64,000 nucleotides of DNA from Methylococcaceae bacterium UBA6146 (GTDB lineage: Bacteria > Pseudomonadota > Gammaproteobacteria > Methylococcales > Methylomonadaceae), in contig DIUY01000028.1 in the NCBI GenBank assembly GCA_002422395.1, forward strand, positions 15,165 to 79,164, read 5' to 3'. The position numbers and the translations under genes were made by a program. Of this stretch, positions 24,693 through 33,329 are shown in pieces. Position 1 is the first letter of the stretch. Each line of letters begins with the position of its first letter. Below the pieces are notes generated by a model that ran no database searches, was not told where the DNA came from, and saw only the letters and a list, made by a program, of their open reading frames with translations.

Positions 24693-25168
24693 ATGTACTT
24701 TTTCTTTGTACCGGCAATTCCTGCCGTTCCATTCTCGGCGAGGCCACCTTCAACCATTTGGCACCGGAAGGCTGGCGAGCCATGAGCGCAGGCAGCAAAC
24801 CCACGGGGCAAGTCCACCCTCGTTCACTCGCCTTGCTCGCGCGTGAAGGCATTTCTACCGAAGGTTATTACAGTAAATCCTGGAATGATCTGCCTGTCAC
24901 GCCGGATATTGTACTCAGCGTCTGCGGCAACGCCGCCAACGAAACTTGTCCCGTTTATCTTGGCCCGGTGCTGCGCAGCCATTGGGGTGTCGAAGATCCG
25001 GCCCACGTTACCGGCACCGATGACGAAATTGATGCGGCCTTCATGACCGCCTATCGCATCCTCCGTCATCGTATTGAGCAATTTCTGGCATTGCCGCTCA
25101 ACGAATTACAAAACGACCACGAACGCCTGAAAGCGGAACTGGACCGCATCAGCACCTTGTTACCCTAA
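24689..25168 (+). CDS. arsC: Arsenate reductase, thioredoxin-coupled (LMW-PTP fold)
   Basis: Reduces arsenate to arsenite. The 159 residues carry the P-loop 'LCTGNSCRSI' (C-x5-R) at residues 7-14 and the downstream redox cysteines 'SVCGNAANETCPVY' near 75-84. The DP pair of the phosphatase fold is in 'WGVEDPAHVTGTD'. This is the LMW-phosphatase type, unlike the glutaredoxin-linked enterobacterial ArsC. It is coupled to arsR by ATGA. Confidence 0.93.
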   Translation: MNVLFLCTGNSCRSILGEATFNHLAPEGWRAMSAGSKPTGQVHPRSLALLAREGISTEGYYSKSWNDLPVTPDIVLSVCGNAANETCPVYLGPVLRSHWGVEDPAHVTGTDDEIDAAFMTAYRILRHRIEQFLALPLNELQNDHERLKAELDRISTLLP

Positions 25169-25186
25169 CCTTTAAGGATATATATC

Positions 25187-25543
25187 ATGACAAGCATTCA
25201 AGTATTCGATCCAGCCCTGTGTTGCAGCACGGGCGTTTGCGGTGTAGACGTCGATCAACAATTGGTCGGCTTTTCTGCCGATGTCGATTGGGCCAAGCAA
25301 AACGGCGCAGAAATCGAGCGTTTCAACCTGGCCCAGCAACCGATGGCTTTTGCCGAAAACCTGGTCGTGAAAGGCTTTCTGGAGCGTTCCGGTGCCGAAG
25401 CGCTGCCGTTGATTCTGGTCGATGGTGAAATTGCGTTAGCCGGTCGCTATCCGAATCGCGACGAACTGGCACGCTGGGCCGGAATAACTCAAGTTGAAGA
25501 AAAATCCGAGGCTGCTTGCTGTAGCGGCAGCAAATGCAGCTAA
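25187..25543 (+). CDS. arsD: Arsenite metallochaperone ArsD
   Basis: Binds arsenite and delivers it to the ArsA ATPase. The 118 residues have 'FDPALCCSTGVCG', i.e. Cys12, Cys13 and Cys18, the three arsenite ligands of ArsD. The thioredoxin-like body 'LPLILVDGEIALAGRYPNRDE' follows, and a C-terminal Cys pair plus 'GSKCS'. An AAGGA ribosome binding site lies before the ATG. It sits between arsC and arsA, the standard order. Confidence 0.94.
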   Translation: MTSIQVFDPALCCSTGVCGVDVDQQLVGFSADVDWAKQNGAEIERFNLAQQPMAFAENLVVKGFLERSGAEALPLILVDGEIALAGRYPNRDELARWAGITQVEEKSEAACCSGSKCS

Positions 25544-25564
25544 ACACATTTTGGAAAAATCGCT

Positions 25565-27328
25565 ATGCCTGACATGAAATTTATCGACCAGTCGCCGCGC
25601 TTCCTGTTTTTTACCGGCAAGGGTGGCGTAGGCAAGACCTCGATTGCCTGCGCCACGGCGATACAGTTGGCGGATGCCGGGCAGCAGGTGCTGCTGGTCA
25701 GCACCGACCCGGCCTCCAACGTCGGTCAAGTATTCGGTATCAGCATCGGCAACCATATCACCGCCATTCCGGCAGTGCTGGGTCTGGCAGCGCTGGAGAT
25801 CGACCCACAAGCCGCCGCCCAGGCCTACCGCGATCGTATCGTCGGCCCGGTGCGCGGAGTGTTACCGGATGCTGTGGTGAAAGGCATTGAGGAACAATTA
25901 TCCGGTGCCTGCACCACCGAGATTGCGGCGTTTGACGAATTCACCGCGCTGCTGACCGATACGGCGCTAACCGCCGATTACGATCACATTGTTTTCGATA
26001 CGGCACCCACCGGCCATACCATTCGCCTGTTGCAACTGCCCGGGGCCTGGAGCGGCTTTCTTGAAGAAGGCAAAGGCGATGCATCCTGTCTCGGCCCGTT
26101 GGCCGGCCTGGAAAAGCAGCGCGAGCAATACAAGGCGGCCGTGGATGCGTTAGCCAATGAGACACGTACCCGGCTGATTCTAGTGGCCCGTGCCCAGCAA
26201 GCCGCCTTGCGCGAAGTCGCCCGTACGCATGAAGAACTGGCTGCGATTGGCTTTCAGCATCAGTATCTGGTCATCAACGGTATTCTGCCTCGCACTGAGG
26301 CCGACAATGACCCATTAGTCGCTGCTATTCATGAACGTGAACAGACCGCCCTGAGCAATATTCCCGAGGTTTTGAAGGGACTGCCCTGTGATGAGGTCAT
26401 GCTTAAGTCATTCAATCTGGTTGGACTGGATGCCCTGCGCCAATTGCTGGTTGATTCACCCGTGCATGGGCAAGTCAGGGTGGATTCTCCCATCGAGCTC
26501 GACGAACCCAGTCTTTCCGAACTGATCGATGATATTGCCAAAGACGGTCATGGTCTGGTGATGCTGATGGGCAAAGGCGGCGTCGGCAAAACCACGCTGG
26601 CGGCAGCAGTCGCTGTCGAGCTGGCGCATCGCGGACTGCCCGTGCATCTCACGACCTCTGACCCGGCTGCACACTTGACCGAAACGCTGAATGGCGCACT
26701 TGACAATCTAACCATAAGCCGCATCGATCCAGCGGCCGAAATCGAGCACTACCGTGAACATGTTTTGAAGACGAAAGGCGCAAAGCTCGATGAACAAGGC
26801 CGTGCTCTGCTGGAAGAAGACCTGCGCTCGCCCTGTACCGAGGAAATCGCGGTATTCCAGGCGTTTTCCCGCATTATCCGGGAAGCAGGCAAGAAGTTCG
26901 TGGTGATGGATACCGCGCCCACCGGACACACCTTGCTGCTGCTGGATGCGACCGGCGCTTATCACCGTGAAGTGTCGCGTCAGATGGGCGGTTCCGGCCT
27001 GCATTACACCACGCCGATGATGCAATTGCAGGACACTAAACAGACGAAAGTGCTGATTGTGACACTGGCCGAAACCACGCCGGTTCTGGAGGCCGCGAGC
27101 CTGCAAGTTGACTTGCGACGTGCAGGCATCGAACCCTGGGCCTGGATCATCAATACCAGTGTTGCCGCAGCTAATGCCAAATCGCCCTTGCTGCGCCAGC
27201 GCGCCGCCAATGAACTACGCGAGATCAATGCCGTCGCCATGTTGCATGCCCAACGTTATGCGGTGGTACCATTGCTTAAGGAAGAGCCGGTGGGCGTTAC
27301 ACGCTTGCTTGAATTGGCCGGTGGGTAA
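25565..27328 (+). CDS. arsA: Arsenite-stimulated ATPase ArsA
   Basis: Energises arsenite extrusion through an ArsB or Acr3 membrane partner. The 587 residues are two homologous halves. Each has a P-loop ('GKGGVGKTSIA' near 19 and 'GKGGVGKTTLA' near 337) and a signal motif 'DTAPTGHT' (near 144 and 451). The metal-site cysteines are present in 'GACTTEI' and 'SPCTEEI'. It is intact and follows arsD by 21 bases. No arsB or acr3 gene lies downstream; instead a chimeric pseudogene begins 26 bases after its stop, so its partner must be elsewhere or lost. Confidence 0.95.
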   Translation: MPDMKFIDQSPRFLFFTGKGGVGKTSIACATAIQLADAGQQVLLVSTDPASNVGQVFGISIGNHITAIPAVLGLAALEIDPQAAAQAYRDRIVGPVRGVLPDAVVKGIEEQLSGACTTEIAAFDEFTALLTDTALTADYDHIVFDTAPTGHTIRLLQLPGAWSGFLEEGKGDASCLGPLAGLEKQREQYKAAVDALANETRTRLILVARAQQAALREVARTHEELAAIGFQHQYLVINGILPRTEADNDPLVAAIHEREQTALSNIPEVLKGLPCDEVMLKSFNLVGLDALRQLLVDSPVHGQVRVDSPIELDEPSLSELIDDIAKDGHGLVMLMGKGGVGKTTLAAAVAVELAHRGLPVHLTTSDPAAHLTETLNGALDNLTISRIDPAAEIEHYREHVLKTKGAKLDEQGRALLEEDLRSPCTEEIAVFQAFSRIIREAGKKFVVMDTAPTGHTLLLLDATGAYHREVSRQMGGSGLHYTTPMMQLQDTKQTKVLIVTLAETTPVLEAASLQVDLRRAGIEPWAWIINTSVAAANAKSPLLRQRAANELREINAVAMLHAQRYAVVPLLKEEPVGVTRLLELAGG

Positions 27329-27354
27329 CAATCGAATCAATCCTGAACGCTGAA

Positions 27355-27890
27355 GTGACTCAAAAAACCTACAACGTTCTGTTCATCTGCACCTGGAATT
27401 CGGCTCGCAGCATCATGGCTGAAGCCATACTCAATATCGCCTGGCTAGTCGCGCTGATCACGGTTTTGATCTTGGCCATGTATTGGCTAAAATTCAAGCC
27501 GGTTCCGGTGATGGCTCACACAGTCGCACGGGTGCGCACCGATGAGGCCCGTGTCAAGGCCGTACTCCGGCAGGCGCGAGTGCAGCAAAATCGTCTCGCC
27601 GAACTGGTCTCCGGTAAGGCGGCCTCGCAGGAAGAGCTTGATAAGGCAACGGAAACCCTGCATATAGCCGAAGCCGATCTTAAGCGTTCCCAATCCGTCA
27701 TCGTGGAGGCCCGCAGCCAAACCGTCAATGCTGAAAGGAATTTACAGCTACGCCGGGAGCAACTGGCTTTCACCGAACTGCGCAGTCCTTACGAGGGTCT
27801 GGTTGTGCGTCGCGACCGCGACCCAGGCGGCGTTGTCGTCCCCAGTTCAGCAATTTTGCAACTGATTGATATCAAGGAAATCTGGATCAG
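27355..27890 (+). pseudogene. Chimeric pseudogene: ArsC start fused to HlyD-type adaptor fragment
   Basis: An open frame from a GTG at 27355. Residues 1-27 ('YNVLFICTWNSARSIMAEAI') are the start of an LMW-type ArsC whose P-loop Gly is changed to Trp. At about 27436 it switches to the N-terminal membrane segment of an HlyD-type adaptor ('LKFKPVPVMAHTVA'). A stretch is then deleted, and it continues with 'RVRTDEARVKAVL' and the coiled-coil hairpin up to 'LRSPYEGLVVRRDRDPGGVV'. The adaptor part is highly similar in DNA to 30570-30945 of the intact hlyD gene. Homology ends at 27890, where a peroxidase fragment joins. It lacks both active parts, so no function is expected. Confidence 0.85.
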
Positions 27891-28231
27891 CTTGCCATTT
27901 CGGCCCGGCGTTGGGCGGTTTGTCTTATGAAAAGATGGGCATTAAACAGGATTATTTCAAACGGCGTGGCGGCCAACTGACTGAGGCCGATAATGGCCGC
28001 TTCAACGTGACCCAGCAGGAACAAGACCGGCATTTTTTCAAGGTTCCGGTGCTGCGCAATATTGTCTTGACATACCCTTATTTTCACGACGGTTCGGTCG
28101 ATAATCTTGCCGATGCGTTCAAGATCATGGGAAGAGTCCAAGAGGGCAAAACGTTTACCGATGCTGAAATTGCTAAAATTGTGGCTTTCTTGGCGACGCT
28201 GACCGGCGAGTATAAGGGGAAGCCGCGCTGA
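27891..28231 (+). pseudogene. 3' fragment of a di-heme cytochrome c peroxidase gene
   Basis: In the frame ending at 28231, after the junction, the sequence reads 'GPALGGLSYEKMGIKQDYFK', then 'DRHFFKVPVLRNIVLTYPYF', 'HDGSVDNLADAFKIMG' and 'IAKIVAFLATLTGEY'. This is the C-terminal end of a MauG/CcpA-type di-heme peroxidase. Both CxxCH heme motifs would lie upstream and are absent. It is the third part of the mosaic joined behind arsA. Confidence 0.85.
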
Positions 28232-28345
28232 TGGCATTGACTACGGAGACATCAAATAAACGAGGGTGGGCGAGTGTGTTTAGGCTTTGTGCACTAAGCG
28301 CCGTAGGTTGATGATATGGACTCCACGCTCACCCTGGTGCAGCCG

Positions 28346-28422
28346 TGTAGGGTGGGCAATGCTGTCGTTTCCGGATAATTAACATTGTTCGCGCGGACAC
28401 GAACTGCGTTGCCCACCCTACA
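28346..28422. repeat. Inverted repeat built from the TGTAGGGTGGGCAA dispersed repeat
   Basis: Arms at 28346-28362 and 28406-28422 match at 16 of 17 positions as inverted copies, separated by 43 bases. The arm also occurs at 7361. It looks like a small non-autonomous repeat. Confidence 0.65.
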
Positions 28423-28431
28423 TGACTTTTT

Positions 28432-28582
28432 AAATTTGCCGGATATGGATGATGGCTCGATTACGTTGATTGACTTGCAAAAAATGGCAAAGAAAACCAG
28501 TATCGATACCCTGAAAAACAATGGTTTAAAACCCCATGACATTTATATGTTGCCGCCATGGCATACCGATGATGCGCATTAA
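28432..28582 (+). other. Short open frame, probable gene tail
   Basis: The frame reads 'LPDMDDGSITLIDLQKMAKK' and ends 'YMLPPWHTDDAH'. The composition is protein-like, but I do not recognise it. Its upstream part is the inverted repeat, so it is either the surviving 3' end of a gene or a small unknown protein. Confidence 0.3.
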
Positions 28583-28618
28583 CCAAGACAAATCATTTCG
28601 TGGATCAACTGTGTTTTT

Positions 28619-28727
28619 GGTAGTGGGTTAAATCTGTAATTTTAGTTCGTAATGTGGAGTGCAAACCTAGGTTTGCGCCTATACAAGCCTAGGCTTGTAC
28701 TCCAGCCACCAGATTTAACCCACTACC
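28619..28727. mobile_element. MITE copy 1 (109 bp)
   Basis: The termini are GGTAGTGGGTTAAATCTG and its inverted counterpart ending ATTTAACCCACTACC. The interior has nested palindromes (GCAAACCTAGGTTTGC and ACAAGCCTAGGCTTGT). Copies lie at 35086 and 56950. The right end supplies the stop codon of the broken sensor kinase gene beside it. Confidence 0.85.
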
Positions 28728-29330
28728 CGTTTTTTTTAGGCTCATCAACACGAGGCAATACCAGCACTGCTTCCAAGCCACCGGCCATGGTGTTATGCAG
28801 GGATAACTTCCCGCCATGAGCATGTGCTATATCCTGAGCGATGCTTAATCCCAGGCCGGTACAGCCGGTGTCACGGTTGCGTGATATTTCAAGACGATAG
28901 TAAGGGGCAAAGACATTTTCCAGCCGGTCTTCCGGAATACCTGGGCCCTGGTTCAGAATGCGGATCATGAGCCGCTCCTTGTTACCTTCCACACAGATTT
29001 TGGCAGTTAACGGCGTTGTCGAGCAGATTGCCGATACACCGCTTCAATGCCGTGGGCTTGCAGGGATAAGGCGATAGGGCCGTCCCCTGAATGATGACTT
29101 CGCGATTCATCTCCTGCGCATCCGCTTGCAGGCTTTCCAGCAAGGCCATTATATCGACCGGCTGAATCGCCTCCTGCTGATTCACACCGGACATGAAATC
29201 CAGCGTGGCGATGACCATGCTTTCCATTTCATCCAGATCTTTTTGGAATCTCGCGCGGGTATCGGGGTCATCCAGCAATTCCGTGCGCAAACGCAAACGG
29301 GTGATCGGCGTCTTCAAGATGCGAAGCCGT
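28723..29330 (-). pseudogene. Broken sensor histidine kinase, C-terminal part
   Basis: The upstream part (29317-28982) reads 'LKTPITRLRLRTELLDDPDT' (the region right after the phospho-acceptor His) and 'IGNLLDNAV' (N box). A frameshift at about 28985-29010 moves reading to the second frame with 'LNQGPGIPEDRLENVFAPYY' (G1/F boxes) and 'TGLGLSIAQDIAHAHGG' (G2). The acceptor His itself is lost at a deletion just upstream, and the sensor part is missing. The 3' end terminates inside the MITE copy, which may have cut it. No response regulator is nearby. Confidence 0.8.
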
Positions 29331-29497
29331 GATTGAATCCGCTGTCACGAAACTTGAGGGCATCAGGGAGGTTGTTGAGGAATGGGAAAGCAACGCGTTA
29401 AGGCGCAATCTGCCACAACGTTTGCGGGCCGATACAGTTGGCTGGTAGTGATTAAGTGACTACACATTGACAGGATTTATAGCCAAATAACTTTTTC

Positions 29498-29526
29498 TTG
29501 ACGTATCACAGTCAAGCCCATAAGAT
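29498..29526 (+). promoter_or_regulatory. Sigma-70-type promoter of the tetR-export operon
   Basis: TTGACG at 29498-29503, a 17-base spacer and TAAGAT at 29521-29526. The -10 lies inside the palindrome at 29517-29550, so a bound repressor would block it directly. Confidence 0.72.
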
Positions 29527-29550
29527 AGTAATCAATTACTATCTTATGGG
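29517..29550. promoter_or_regulatory. 34-bp palindromic operator for the TetR-family regulator
   Basis: Arms of 14 bases at 29517-29530 and 29537-29550 are perfectly complementary (CCCATAAGATAGTA / TACTATCTTATGGG) around a 6-base centre. It overlaps the promoter -10 and ends 10 bases before the tetR ATG, the expected place for an autoregulatory TetR operator. Confidence 0.8.
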
Positions 29551-29560
29551 TATCACATTT

Positions 29561-30172
29561 ATGCCAGACAAACCTAGAAACCTCCCGGCAGACCAACGCC
29601 GGTGCGTTACCGTGGAAGCGGTTATCCAACTGGCAGCGGAGCAGAATCCGGGCGATATTACCACCGCTGCGATTGCCAAACGAATGAACCTGACCCAGGG
29701 CGCACTGTTCCGCCATTTTCCAAACAAAGATGCGATCTGGCTGGCCGTTATGGAATGGGTTGCCGAGCATTTGTTGACACGCATTGATAAAGCCATCAGG
29801 CAAGCGGGAGCATCACCGCTTTTGGCGCTGGAAGCGGTATTTATAACCCACATCGAATTTGTCGTTGCACATCCGGGCGTTCCGCGCATGTTGTTTGGCG
29901 AGTTGCAACGTAGCGATGACACGCCAGCCAAGCGCATGGTCCGCACCTTGCTGGTCAATTATGGTGAGCGCTTGACGACGCTGATTGAGGCGGGCAAAGC
30001 TCAGGGCGAATTGGCCTTGGAGCTCGAAACCGCCGCAGCGGCCACCTTGTTCATCGGTACTATTCAGGGACTGATCATGCAGTCTTTGCTCGCTGGGGAA
30101 CCTCAGCGCATGACCACACAGGCGTCAGGTGCTTTCGCCATTTACCGTCGCGGCATTGAGCGTGTGCGATGA
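29561..30172 (+). CDS. TetR-family repressor of the export operon
   Basis: I start at ATG 29561 because earlier in-frame starts lie inside the promoter and operator. The protein of about 203 residues has the TetR helix-turn-helix near the start: 'ITTAAIAKRMNLTQGALFRH' then 'FPNKDAIWLAVMEWV'. A helical ligand-binding domain of the TetR_C type follows ('VPRMLFGELQ', 'TAAAATLFIGTIQGLIMQSL'). It heads a plus-strand run of adaptor, permease, ATPase and outer-membrane genes and very likely represses them; the inducer is unknown. Confidence 0.9.
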   Translation: MPDKPRNLPADQRRCVTVEAVIQLAAEQNPGDITTAAIAKRMNLTQGALFRHFPNKDAIWLAVMEWVAEHLLTRIDKAIRQAGASPLLALEAVFITHIEFVVAHPGVPRMLFGELQRSDDTPAKRMVRTLLVNYGERLTTLIEAGKAQGELALELETAAAATLFIGTIQGLIMQSLLAGEPQRMTTQASGAFAIYRRGIERVR

Positions 30173-30236
30173 AACGCCCCACATTAGTGCTGATGCGTGC
30201 TCGTGCCGCTAATCGCTTTATAATCAATTTTTGTTA

Positions 30237-31391
30237 ATGAAAAAATTCTCTGTACGCCATATCTCCTGGCTAATCGTACTAATCACGATCTTGATCTTTA
30301 CCGTGTATTGGCTGAAATTCAAACCAATTACGGTGACGGCCCATACGGTCGCCAACGCTGAGTTGCGCGGTGAGGTCATGGGGACCGGCACCCTGGAAGC
30401 GCGCGTCAAGACTACAATCAGCCCGCGCATTCAGGAGCGCCTCGCCGAAGTGCTTGTCGATCAGGGCGACACGGTGAAGGCCGGACAATTGCTGGCCCGG
30501 CTCGACGATGCCGAACTGAAACAGCAGGTCGCAGTCGCCGAAGCCACATTAGCCGCCGCCAGCACGACCGTCGCACGGGTGCGCACCGATGAGGCCCGTG
30601 CTCAGGCTGTGCTCCAGCAGTCGCGGGTGCAACATAAGCGTCTCGCAGAACTGGTCTCCGGTAAAGCGGCCTCGCAAGAAGAACTTGATAAAGCAACGGA
30701 AACCCTGCACATAGCCGAAGCCGATCTCAATCGTTCCCGGTCCGCCATCGTGGAGGCCCGCAGCCAAATAGTTAACGCTGAAAGGAATTTACAGCTACGC
30801 CGGGAGCAACTGGCTTTCACCGAACTGCGCAGTCCTTACGAAGGTCTGGTTGTGCGTCGCGACCGCGACCCAGGCGGCGTTGTCGTCCCCGGTTCAGCCA
30901 TTTTGCAACTTATTGACACCAAGGAAATCTGGATCAGTGCCTGGATTGACGAGACTGCGATAGCGGCGTTGGCGGTGGGTCAGCCTGCCCGCGTGGTATT
31001 CCGCTCGGAAGCGGGGCGGAATTATTCCGGGGAGGTAGCACGGCTGGGCCGCGAAGCCGACCGCGAGACCCGCGAATTTCAGGTGGACGTGCGCGTTCAA
31101 CCGTTGCCGGTCAACTGGGCAGTGGGCCAACGGGCCGAGGTCTTCATTGACACCGGACACAAGTCCAATGTCATGGCGATACCGCAAAAATTTCTGCTCT
31201 GGCGTGAGGGTAAGCCCGGCGTTTTCGTCAATGATGGCGGTCGGGCAGGCTGGCGTAGCATCACTGTGGGTCTTTACGGGCAGCAAGACGTCGAGGTGAC
31301 ACAGGGCCTTTCCGTCGGCGATCAAATCGTGACGCCTTCCGAGAGCCAGAAGCAAGCCCTGGAGGACGGCCAAGCCGTCAGTGTGCGATGA
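30237..31391 (+). CDS. HlyD-family periplasmic adaptor (membrane fusion protein)
   Basis: The 384 residues from ATG 30237 start with one membrane anchor ('ISWLIVLITILIFTVYWLKF'). They continue with the lipoyl half ('GTGTLEARVKTTISPRIQER' and 'VDQGDTVKAGQLLARLDDAE'), a coiled-coil hairpin (about 95-185), the second lipoyl half ('LRSPYEGLVVRRDRDPGGVV') and a beta-barrel domain. It would bridge the FtsX-type permease and the NodT outer-membrane channel encoded next. Its stop overlaps the permease start by 4 bases. A decayed copy of its first half sits at 27436-27890. Confidence 0.92.
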   Translation: MKKFSVRHISWLIVLITILIFTVYWLKFKPITVTAHTVANAELRGEVMGTGTLEARVKTTISPRIQERLAEVLVDQGDTVKAGQLLARLDDAELKQQVAVAEATLAAASTTVARVRTDEARAQAVLQQSRVQHKRLAELVSGKAASQEELDKATETLHIAEADLNRSRSAIVEARSQIVNAERNLQLRREQLAFTELRSPYEGLVVRRDRDPGGVVVPGSAILQLIDTKEIWISAWIDETAIAALAVGQPARVVFRSEAGRNYSGEVARLGREADRETREFQVDVRVQPLPVNWAVGQRAEVFIDTGHKSNVMAIPQKFLLWREGKPGVFVNDGGRAGWRSITVGLYGQQDVEVTQGLSVGDQIVTPSESQKQALEDGQAVSVR

Positions 31392-32599
31392 ATCTTGCCG
31401 TTCGGGATATTCGCCACAATTTCAGCCGTTTCGCCTTCACGACTGTCGGTATTGGCCTGTTGCTGATGGTGGTCATGGGCATGGCTGGTATTTATCGCGG
31501 TCTTATTTTCGAAGCCACTTTGCTGGTGGACCGCATCGGGGCTGATTTGTGGGTCGTGCAAGGCAACACCCGCGGCCCCTTTGCAGAGCTCTCCCGTATC
31601 CCTGTCAATCTCGAAGACCGCGTCCGTGCCTTACCGGAGGTCATCCGCGCACGACGATTCGTCAACCATTCGATTCAACGCGAGCACCATGGCAAGCCTT
31701 TGCGCTTGATGGTGCAAGGTCTGGCATGGCCGGATGACAAAGGCGAATGGGTGTCGCTGGTTGCAGGACGGCCACTGGGTCAGGCACATTTCGAGATGGT
31801 CGCCGACCGTTCATTGGGGCTCGCGCTGGGCGAGCAGGTCACATTCGGTAAGGACGTCTATCGGGTCGTCGGACTCACCACCGGCATGTCCGGCATCGCC
31901 GGTGACGGCCTGGCTTTTTTTACCGTGAGTGATGCGATGGCCATTCAGTTCGACACACCTAGCGAAGCCATACGCCTGGAACGCGCTGCTCGTCTCGCAC
32001 GCACCGGAAATCAGGACTTCGGTCGTGCGCAACCTTTGCTTCTGGAGCGGGCGGGCGGAGCGTCCAGCGGTATTTCCGAACTGCCACAGCCACAGGTCAG
32101 CGCCATTTTGGTTAGCCTAAATCCAAGCGCGGATGTTAACAAGATTATCAGCACACTGTCGACATGGTCCGATGTGACCGTTTATACCGCACAGCAACAA
32201 AGAGATTTGCTGCTTTCCGGCACGGTGGACAAATCCAGGCGGCAACTTGGCTTGTTTAGCGTGTTGCTCATCATCATCTCCACCATCATCATCGCGCTCA
32301 TCATGTACACACTGACACTGGATAAAATCCACGATATTGCCTTGCTCAAGCTGATCGGTGCCCGTAATCGGGTCATTGTCAGCCTCATTCTGCAACAGGC
32401 TTTAATTATGGGGGCTTTTGGTTATGGCTTGGCGTGGTGGTTGGGCCAATACCTCTTCCCTTATTTTCCACGACGGGTCATGCTTGAAACGCCAGACCTT
32501 ATTAAACTGGCTATGATCACCGTGTTAATTTCAATGCTGGCCAGCCTCCTGGGGATATGGAAGGCAATGCGAGTCGAGCCGAACACGGTATTGGCTTGA
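31388..32599 (+). CDS. FtsX/MacB-type ABC transporter permease
   Basis: The 403 residues have the MacB_PCD/FtsX plan: one N-terminal membrane helix ('FAFTTVGIGLLLMVVMGMAG'), a large periplasmic domain (about 45-270), then three C-terminal helices ('LFSVLLIIISTIIIALIMYT', 'IVSLILQQALIMGAFGYGLA', 'LAMITVLISMLASLLGIWKA'). Such permeases work as mechanotransmission or export units with an ATPase and a periplasmic adaptor, without moving substrate through the membrane in the classical way. Overlaps of 4 bases upstream and 1 base downstream show tight coupling. Confidence 0.9.
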   Translation: MNLAVRDIRHNFSRFAFTTVGIGLLLMVVMGMAGIYRGLIFEATLLVDRIGADLWVVQGNTRGPFAELSRIPVNLEDRVRALPEVIRARRFVNHSIQREHHGKPLRLMVQGLAWPDDKGEWVSLVAGRPLGQAHFEMVADRSLGLALGEQVTFGKDVYRVVGLTTGMSGIAGDGLAFFTVSDAMAIQFDTPSEAIRLERAARLARTGNQDFGRAQPLLLERAGGASSGISELPQPQVSAILVSLNPSADVNKIISTLSTWSDVTVYTAQQQRDLLLSGTVDKSRRQLGLFSVLLIIISTIIIALIMYTLTLDKIHDIALLKLIGARNRVIVSLILQQALIMGAFGYGLAWWLGQYLFPYFPRRVMLETPDLIKLAMITVLISMLASLLGIWKAMRVEPNTVLA

Positions 32600-33327
32600 T
32601 GGACACCGCTATGGAACAAGTCCCAGCCATTGAGGCTATTGGTGTCACTAAAGTTTACGGTCACGGTCAAACTGAGGTTATTGCTCTGAACGATGTGACA
32701 CTCCGCGTCGCCCGTGGCGAAGTCGTCGCGCTATTGGGTCCAAGCGGCGCAGGTAAATCTACCTTATTGACCGCAATGGCACTGATCAATCCGCCGACTT
32801 CGGGGCAAATCATCATCGGCGGGGAACTGGTCATGGACGGCGAAGACGCCAAGATTGACCTGCGCACGTTCCGCCGAAAACATCTCGGCTTCGTCTTCCA
32901 GAAAGCTAATCTGATTCCGTTTCTTACCGCCCTGGAGAACGTGCAGGTCGCGCTGGAAATCAATGACACACCTGCACACGCCGCACGGGAACGGGCGATG
33001 TATTTGCTTGACCATTTAGGCATCGGTGACCGCGCCGGCAATCTGCCCGATGCGCTATCCGGGGGACAGCAACAGCGCGTTGCGGTGGCACGGGCACTGG
33101 CCAACAACCCCAGCCTGATCTTGGCAGACGAACCCACTGCCGCACTCGATAGCCACCGTGGCCGCCAGGTGATGGAGTTATTTGCCCAAGTCGCGCATGA
33201 AAGTAATGCGGGTGTCATCGTGGTCACCCACGATGTCCGGGCATTGGAGGTATTTGACAGGATAGTGGAAATGGAAGACGGTCGCCTGTTAGCGCCTTCG
33301 GAACATACTGGCGCAGGCACTCACTGA
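32599..33327 (+). CDS. ABC transporter ATP-binding protein (MacB/LolD type)
   Basis: I start at ATG 32599, overlapping the permease stop by one base, rather than at 32557 inside the permease. The 242 residues carry Walker A 'GPSGAGKSTLL', the Q loop 'GFVFQKANLIPFLTALENV', the signature 'LSGGQQQRVAVARAL' and Walker B 'LILADEPTAALD', then the H-loop 'VVTHD'. The sequence resembles the LolD/MacB/DevA group, which pairs with FtsX-type permeases. The intact motifs imply an active ATPase. Confidence 0.94.
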   Translation: MDTAMEQVPAIEAIGVTKVYGHGQTEVIALNDVTLRVARGEVVALLGPSGAGKSTLLTAMALINPPTSGQIIIGGELVMDGEDAKIDLRTFRRKHLGFVFQKANLIPFLTALENVQVALEINDTPAHAARERAMYLLDHLGIGDRAGNLPDALSGGQQQRVAVARALANNPSLILADEPTAALDSHRGRQVMELFAQVAHESNAGVIVVTHDVRALEVFDRIVEMEDGRLLAPSEHTGAGTH

Positions 33328-33329
33328 CT

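Noticed and set aside
27355..27930. Working ArsC or HlyD-type gene
   Set aside because: The ArsC part stops after the P-loop, whose Gly is replaced by Trp, and the adaptor part lacks an internal segment and its C-terminal domains.
29498..30172. TetR-family start at TTG 29498
   Set aside because: That codon is the first part of the -35 hexamer TTGACG, and the extra N-terminus would be encoded by the operator palindrome; ATG 29561 fits the family.
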